Positions 60,902 to 64,000 of a stretch of 64,000 bases of DNA are shown here, piece after piece; the stretch's first letter is position 1, and every line of letters begins with the position of its first letter. The notes beneath the pieces were generated by a model. The model saw only the letters and a list, made by a program, of their open reading frames with translations, had not been told where the DNA came from and did not search any database. Position numbers and translations under genes: made by a program. The stretch covers positions 81,748,734 through 81,812,733 of the forward strand of contig OY744532.1 of the NCBI GenBank assembly GCA_963556195.1, given 5' to 3'. The stretch comes from Sepiola atlantica. Taxonomy: Eukaryota; Mollusca; Cephalopoda; Sepiida; Sepiolidae.

Positions 60902-60927
60902 GTATATATATATATATATATATTCCA

Positions 60928-60980
<53 letters not shown>
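60855..60980. repeat. (CT)n(TA)n arrays
   Basis: CT repeats at 60855-60870, then TA with a ttccacga interruption near 60923. Confidence 0.9.
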
Positions 60981-60981
<1 letters not shown>

Positions 60982-61408
60982 CTACTAATGACAATATGTG
61001 TGTTAGCACACTATCAATTCATTTTTACTTTGCCGTATCCTTAAAAGATTCAGCTCGATAACTGTTAATTAGTAACAACAGAGCAAATATGAGTCCGATT
61101 TATATTATATTCCAATAACCATGGTTTTTACATTTTTATTTTTTATTATTTCGCATTTTCAAAAAACATAACATTTCTGTGAGATATATTTTTTACGGCG
61201 GTTTCATTTTTTTATGTTAGTATCGTCTCTGCAACATTACAAAATCATCAGCACAATTCACAAAAAGTAAAGTTCTTAGATTAAAATGTCTTTAAAAACA
61301 CTATACTATACAGTAGTTCATTTTTGGGTGAACGCAAACAAAAAAATCAAAAAAGAGCAACCTCACACGTGGGGGAACCCACTAATACACCATTTCGAAT
61401 TCGAATTA

Positions 61409-61435
61409 ATATATATATATATATATATATATATC
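61409..61435. repeat. (TA)n array
   Basis: Short TA run abutting the SINE copy at 61436. Confidence 0.85.
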
Positions 61436-61540
61436 CGGAAGTCCGGGGTTTCGAATAGCATGACCAGTAGTGAATAGTCATATCTCTATGCTGATGAGTC
61501 TTGATTATAAACGACGAAACGTATACGTGCATAGGTAATA
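61436..61540 (+). mobile_element. SINE copy with hammerhead, 5'-truncated
   Basis: Starts just before the B-box-like tccggggtttcgaata (61442-61457), continues gaccagtagtgaatagtcat, then runs without a gap into the hammerhead at 61485-61535. The same tRNA-to-hammerhead junction recurs at 61795-61840. Tail: ggtaataaacaaaacaa. Confidence 0.65.
61485..61535 (+). ncRNA. Hammerhead motif inside a SINE, cleavage base changed
   Basis: CTGATGA (61491-61497), stem II GTC/GAC (61498-61500 with 61513-61515), GAAA (61516-61519), stem III ACG-TATA-CGT (61519-61528), stem I TCTATG with CATAGG (61485-61490 with 61530-61535; six pairs, one wobble). The cleavage position is G (61529), which breaks the NUH rule, so this copy should not cleave although the fold is intact. 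Confidence 0.72.
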
Positions 61541-61724
61541 AACAAAACAAATATGTATCATTTGTAGCTCCTAGAAACACCGTCTAGAAGGGCAATGTAT
61601 GTGTAGTATAAACACAGCATGACGTCGCTAGATATATGGGCATTGTTCTTTTCATTAAGTAGAACCTTCTTATGAAGCCAAGCCGCCGGATAAAGTGTTA
61701 AAATTATCACTGTTTACTTGCTAT

Positions 61725-61845
61725 TCAGCATTGACCGAGTGGTTCTGGACGTCGAGATTAGAGTTGCAAAAATACTCGGAATCCGGGGTTTCGAATCGTA
61801 TTACCAGTAGTGAATAGTCATATCTTAATGCTGATTTTACACCTA
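61725..61845 (+). mobile_element. tRNA-headed SINE copy with truncated hammerhead
   Basis: A-box tgaccgagtggttctgg (61733-61749) and B-box ccggggtttcgaatcg (61784-61799), Leu/Ser-type spacing, then accagtagtgaatagtcata and aatgctgat, where the hammerhead core starts and breaks off (about 61838). A more complete head than the 61.44-kb copy. Confidence 0.65.
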
Positions 61846-62063
61846 CTCTATCATTTAAGCCAGTTGTATAGGAGTGAAATCTTAATGTAAACATGACCAA
61901 GTGCCGATAGCTCGAATTTGTTTTACATTATAAGCTAGGCACTCAAGCGAATTGCAGGTGCCGATTTCCTTACGAAAATGTCTTACTCAACAACAGGCGC
62001 TTATACAGTCACCTACATACCGACGGTTACGCTGTATCATAGCTCTGCAGAGTGACTTGACAA

Positions 62064-62065
<2 letters not shown>

Positions 62066-62128
<63 letters not shown>

Positions 62129-62145
62129 GGTGTGTGTGTGTGTGT
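62066..62145. repeat. (TA)n(GT)n array
   Basis: Pure TA then GT repeats, ending directly against the start of the 1.3-kb repeat. Confidence 0.9.
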
Positions 62146-62656
62146 ATACTAGCAAAATCTATCCGCCTTCCAAGCGGCAATTTCTGACGCTATGGTTTTC
62201 TTTACAGAAACCAAGGAAGTAATATTATAATTGTCGTAGTGTTATTTGATATATTCTAATATGGGGGAAATATACTGTGCATGAACAGAGTTAAATTTTA
62301 TTTGTTTAGGAAATACCCACAACATATCAATTGATTGTGTGTTAAAGATATTGAACGTCGATGAATTTTATTTTGTTTCAGCATTAAAATTAAAAATAAT
62401 TTCCTATTAAAACTGGTTATACAATGAAATGAATAAACATAAGGGTGGGACGTCGATTGGTCAAATATTCCACTTTTATATTATTGCGACATTTGAAATG
62501 GGTAGTTTGTACTTTTCACCTTTATTATAAATAAAAGCAAAATGGGAAAAAATATTAAAGAAAAATACTTTAATTTTTTTTAATTCAGGAAGATTAGAGG
62601 AGATTTATTTATTTTCATGACAAATCATCATCATCACCATCACTACCAACATGTTA

Positions 62657-62703
62657 ACTATTTGGCCTTTTGGCTAGGAGCAAAATGTAGTATCTGTCCT
62701 GAA
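62657..62703 (+). other. U2 snRNA 5'-end-like head
   Basis: tttggccttttggctagg followed by gtagtatctgtcct. Closer to U2 than the 22.35-kb copy; the GTAGTA element is intact. No Sm site. Confidence 0.68.
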
Positions 62704-63059
62704 TCTGCACTTAGTTTTTATGTTCCCTGTCAGTGAAAGAAAACGCATTCTAGACCGAGGCAATTGATTTTTTTGTTCCAATTCCGAGTGTCCAATTCAA
62801 GGGAGCTAAATTTTCCTCACGTTAAATTTTGAAATTGTGCCTAACTCTTCCCTCGTGGGAGGAAGTAAATAGAAATAGGAACATCAACAACAATCACAAC
62901 AGCAACAACAAAAAACAGCAACAAAATTATAAAACAAATAATCAACGCATGTATTTAATTATGAACAGATTAGAAAATATTAATTCATTAGAAACTTACA
63001 AATACATAAATATGCAAATGAGAGGCTGAGAGGATGATATCATGATGAACGAACGACAT

Positions 63060-63270
63060 ACACTGACCCCCTTCTTCCCAAAGGAGGGGTTAATGCCTGA
63101 GAGGATGATATCGTGACAACAGAATAGGTAGTACACTAACAACCCCAACACACACAATTGTTAATCCTGAGGAAATGGTATCGTTAGGAATGAATGTATA
63201 CTGTACGGCCTCCCCCCTCCGAAGAGCAGGTAATACCTGGGAGGAATGTCTTATGACGAATAAAAATTTA
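63060..63270 (-). repeat. Inverted U2-like segments
   Basis: accccct...cccaaaggaggg, taatgcctgagagga, then acaacagaataggtagtacactaac on the plus strand: the inverted body and head of the U2-headed repeat. A second unit follows at about 63205-63270. Confidence 0.5.
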
Positions 63271-63469
63271 CCACGGAGAATGAAATTAGCATAAACCGTT
63301 TTAATGTCAATATAGCAAGAATAAGTGCTAAAAAACTTCTGCATTTATTTATTTAGATGGCATTAAAAATCATGGCAAGTTTCATTGTCTACGTGAAATG
63401 CCTAAATGAAAATTTGCTGAACTAATATAGTCGCCATCTTTATAAACCATGTGGCGAGTGTAAAATGCA

Positions 63470-63895
63470 ATAAATTTGGGCAATTTGGGATGCGAACCAG
63501 AGTTTTTCGGAGGTCAAGAATTCTCATTTTATATCGAGAACAATTGCCTCTACAGTTTGGCCAAGTTTCAGAAAAGTTGAATGGATGGATCAAACGTTAT
63601 GGGGGATAAGGGTCACTTTTTGCCATTTTGGGTGCTTTTGACCCCCTGGGGGCGCGAACCAGATTTTTTCCAATACTTGTTTTCTATTAATAACAATTGC
63701 CTTCACATTTTGGCCAGGTTTCAGAGAAATTGAATGGATGGATGAAAAGTTATGGGGCATTTTTTGCCATTTCGGGGCGTTTTGACCCCCTGGGAGGCTA
63801 ACCAGATTTTTCTTCAAAAATCGGAGAATGTCACTTTCTAACCTGACCAAAGTTACAACTTCATGCCTAATTTCAAAGAAATTCAATGGATGGTT
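63470..63895 (+). repeat. Imperfect tandem repeat, three units near 130-160 bp
   Basis: Repeated blocks: gcgaaccaga-ttttt, acaattgcct, ttggccaagtttcagaaaa or ccaggtttcagagaaattga, atggatggat, ttatggggg, and ttttgaccccctggg. Three decreasing-quality units. Part of an element that continues past the window end. Confidence 0.75.
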
Positions 63896-63902
63896 GCGGA
63901 GA

Positions 63903-64000
63903 AAAATCCGGACGGACGGAGGGAGGGACGGACGGACAGACGGAGGGACGGACGGACATGCCTCAAAACATATCCCCCGATTTTATAAATCGGGGGACAA
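63903..64000. repeat. GGAC/GGAG tetranucleotide tract and terminal hairpin
   Basis: ggacggacggagggagggac-type repeats at 63909-63957, then an 11-bp perfect hairpin (tccccgattt-type arms at 63973-63983 and 63987-63997, 3-nt loop). GGAC tracts after a gttgcggagaa block are familiar from mollusc repeat DNA (recalled, not checked). Confidence 0.75.

Larger units (their letters stand above)
62147..63450 (+). mobile_element. 1.3-kb repeat with U2 snRNA-like segments, copy B
   Basis: Same order as copy A (21785-23135): tactagcaaaatctatcc start, ggaaatatactgtgcatgaa, aaaactggttata, ATC-rich tract (62626-62644), U2-like head (62657-62703), CAA-rich block (62885-62925), inverted U2-like segments (63060-63270), tttatttatttagat end. 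The copies diverge after 63450. No coding frame. Confidence 0.75.

Overview
The window looks like AT-rich intergenic DNA from a metazoan, most likely an invertebrate. Transposon content, tRNA-headed SINE-like repeats, dozens of long (TA)n arrays and a GGAC-tailed repeat would fit a lophotrochozoan such as a mollusc, possibly a cephalopod; that placement is inference and weak. I found no intact host protein-coding gene, no functional tRNA, rRNA or snRNA gene and no CRISPR array. Most open frames are (TA)n read-through or fragments of retroelements.

Layout. 0-7 kb: TA arrays, a tRNA-like SINE at 3.0 kb, otherwise unrecognised. 7.0-12.5 kb: a foldback palindrome, two repeats carrying hammerhead ribozyme (HHR) motifs (7.31 and 11.84 kb) and a fragment of a U2 snRNA-related repeat. 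15.7-16.4 kb: a tandem array with a period near 297 bp. 19.6-20.7 kb: a Tc1/mariner-like remnant next to a 5'-truncated LINE. 21.4-23.75 kb: a 1.3-kb repeat with U2 snRNA-like heads, also present at 62.15-63.45 kb. 28.3-28.7 kb: a perfect 68-bp inverted repeat. 29.1-30.8 kb: a decayed LINE reverse transcriptase. 34.1 kb: a MITE. 35.97-36.17 kb: a perfect 92-bp inverted repeat with a complete HHR in each arm. 37.55-38.42 kb: C-terminal part of a second LINE type. 38.5-42.9 kb: a decayed but nearly complete Penelope-like element (PLE), minus strand, with terminal direct repeats, HHR, reverse transcriptase and GIY-YIG endonuclease. 42.9-43.8 kb: TA-rich tandem repeats. 45-48.3 kb: telomere-like tracts, a U2-headed repeat, a LINE copy and a tRNA-headed SINE. 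48.6-49.9 kb: an internally deleted LINE joining endonuclease to the reverse transcriptase C-terminal half. 51.8-52.3 kb: three HHR copies in one short block, resembling a retrozyme. 58.9 kb: a solo HHR matching the PLE. 59.7 kb: another LINE end. 61.4-61.85 kb: a tRNA-headed SINE running into an HHR. 63.5-64.0 kb: tandem repeat, GGAC tract and terminal hairpin cut by the window end.

Main theme. Hammerhead ribozyme sequences recur in at least five unrelated-looking contexts: PLE terminal repeat, retrozyme-like tandem block, isolated copies, inverted pair, and SINE. Nearly all abut (TA)n arrays. A second theme is a repeat family headed by the 5' end of U2 snRNA. HHRs in PLEs, in retrozymes and in the schistosome Sm-alpha SINE are established; their side-by-side presence here, the inverted pair and the U2-headed family look worth following up. 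All structure calls were made by eye.
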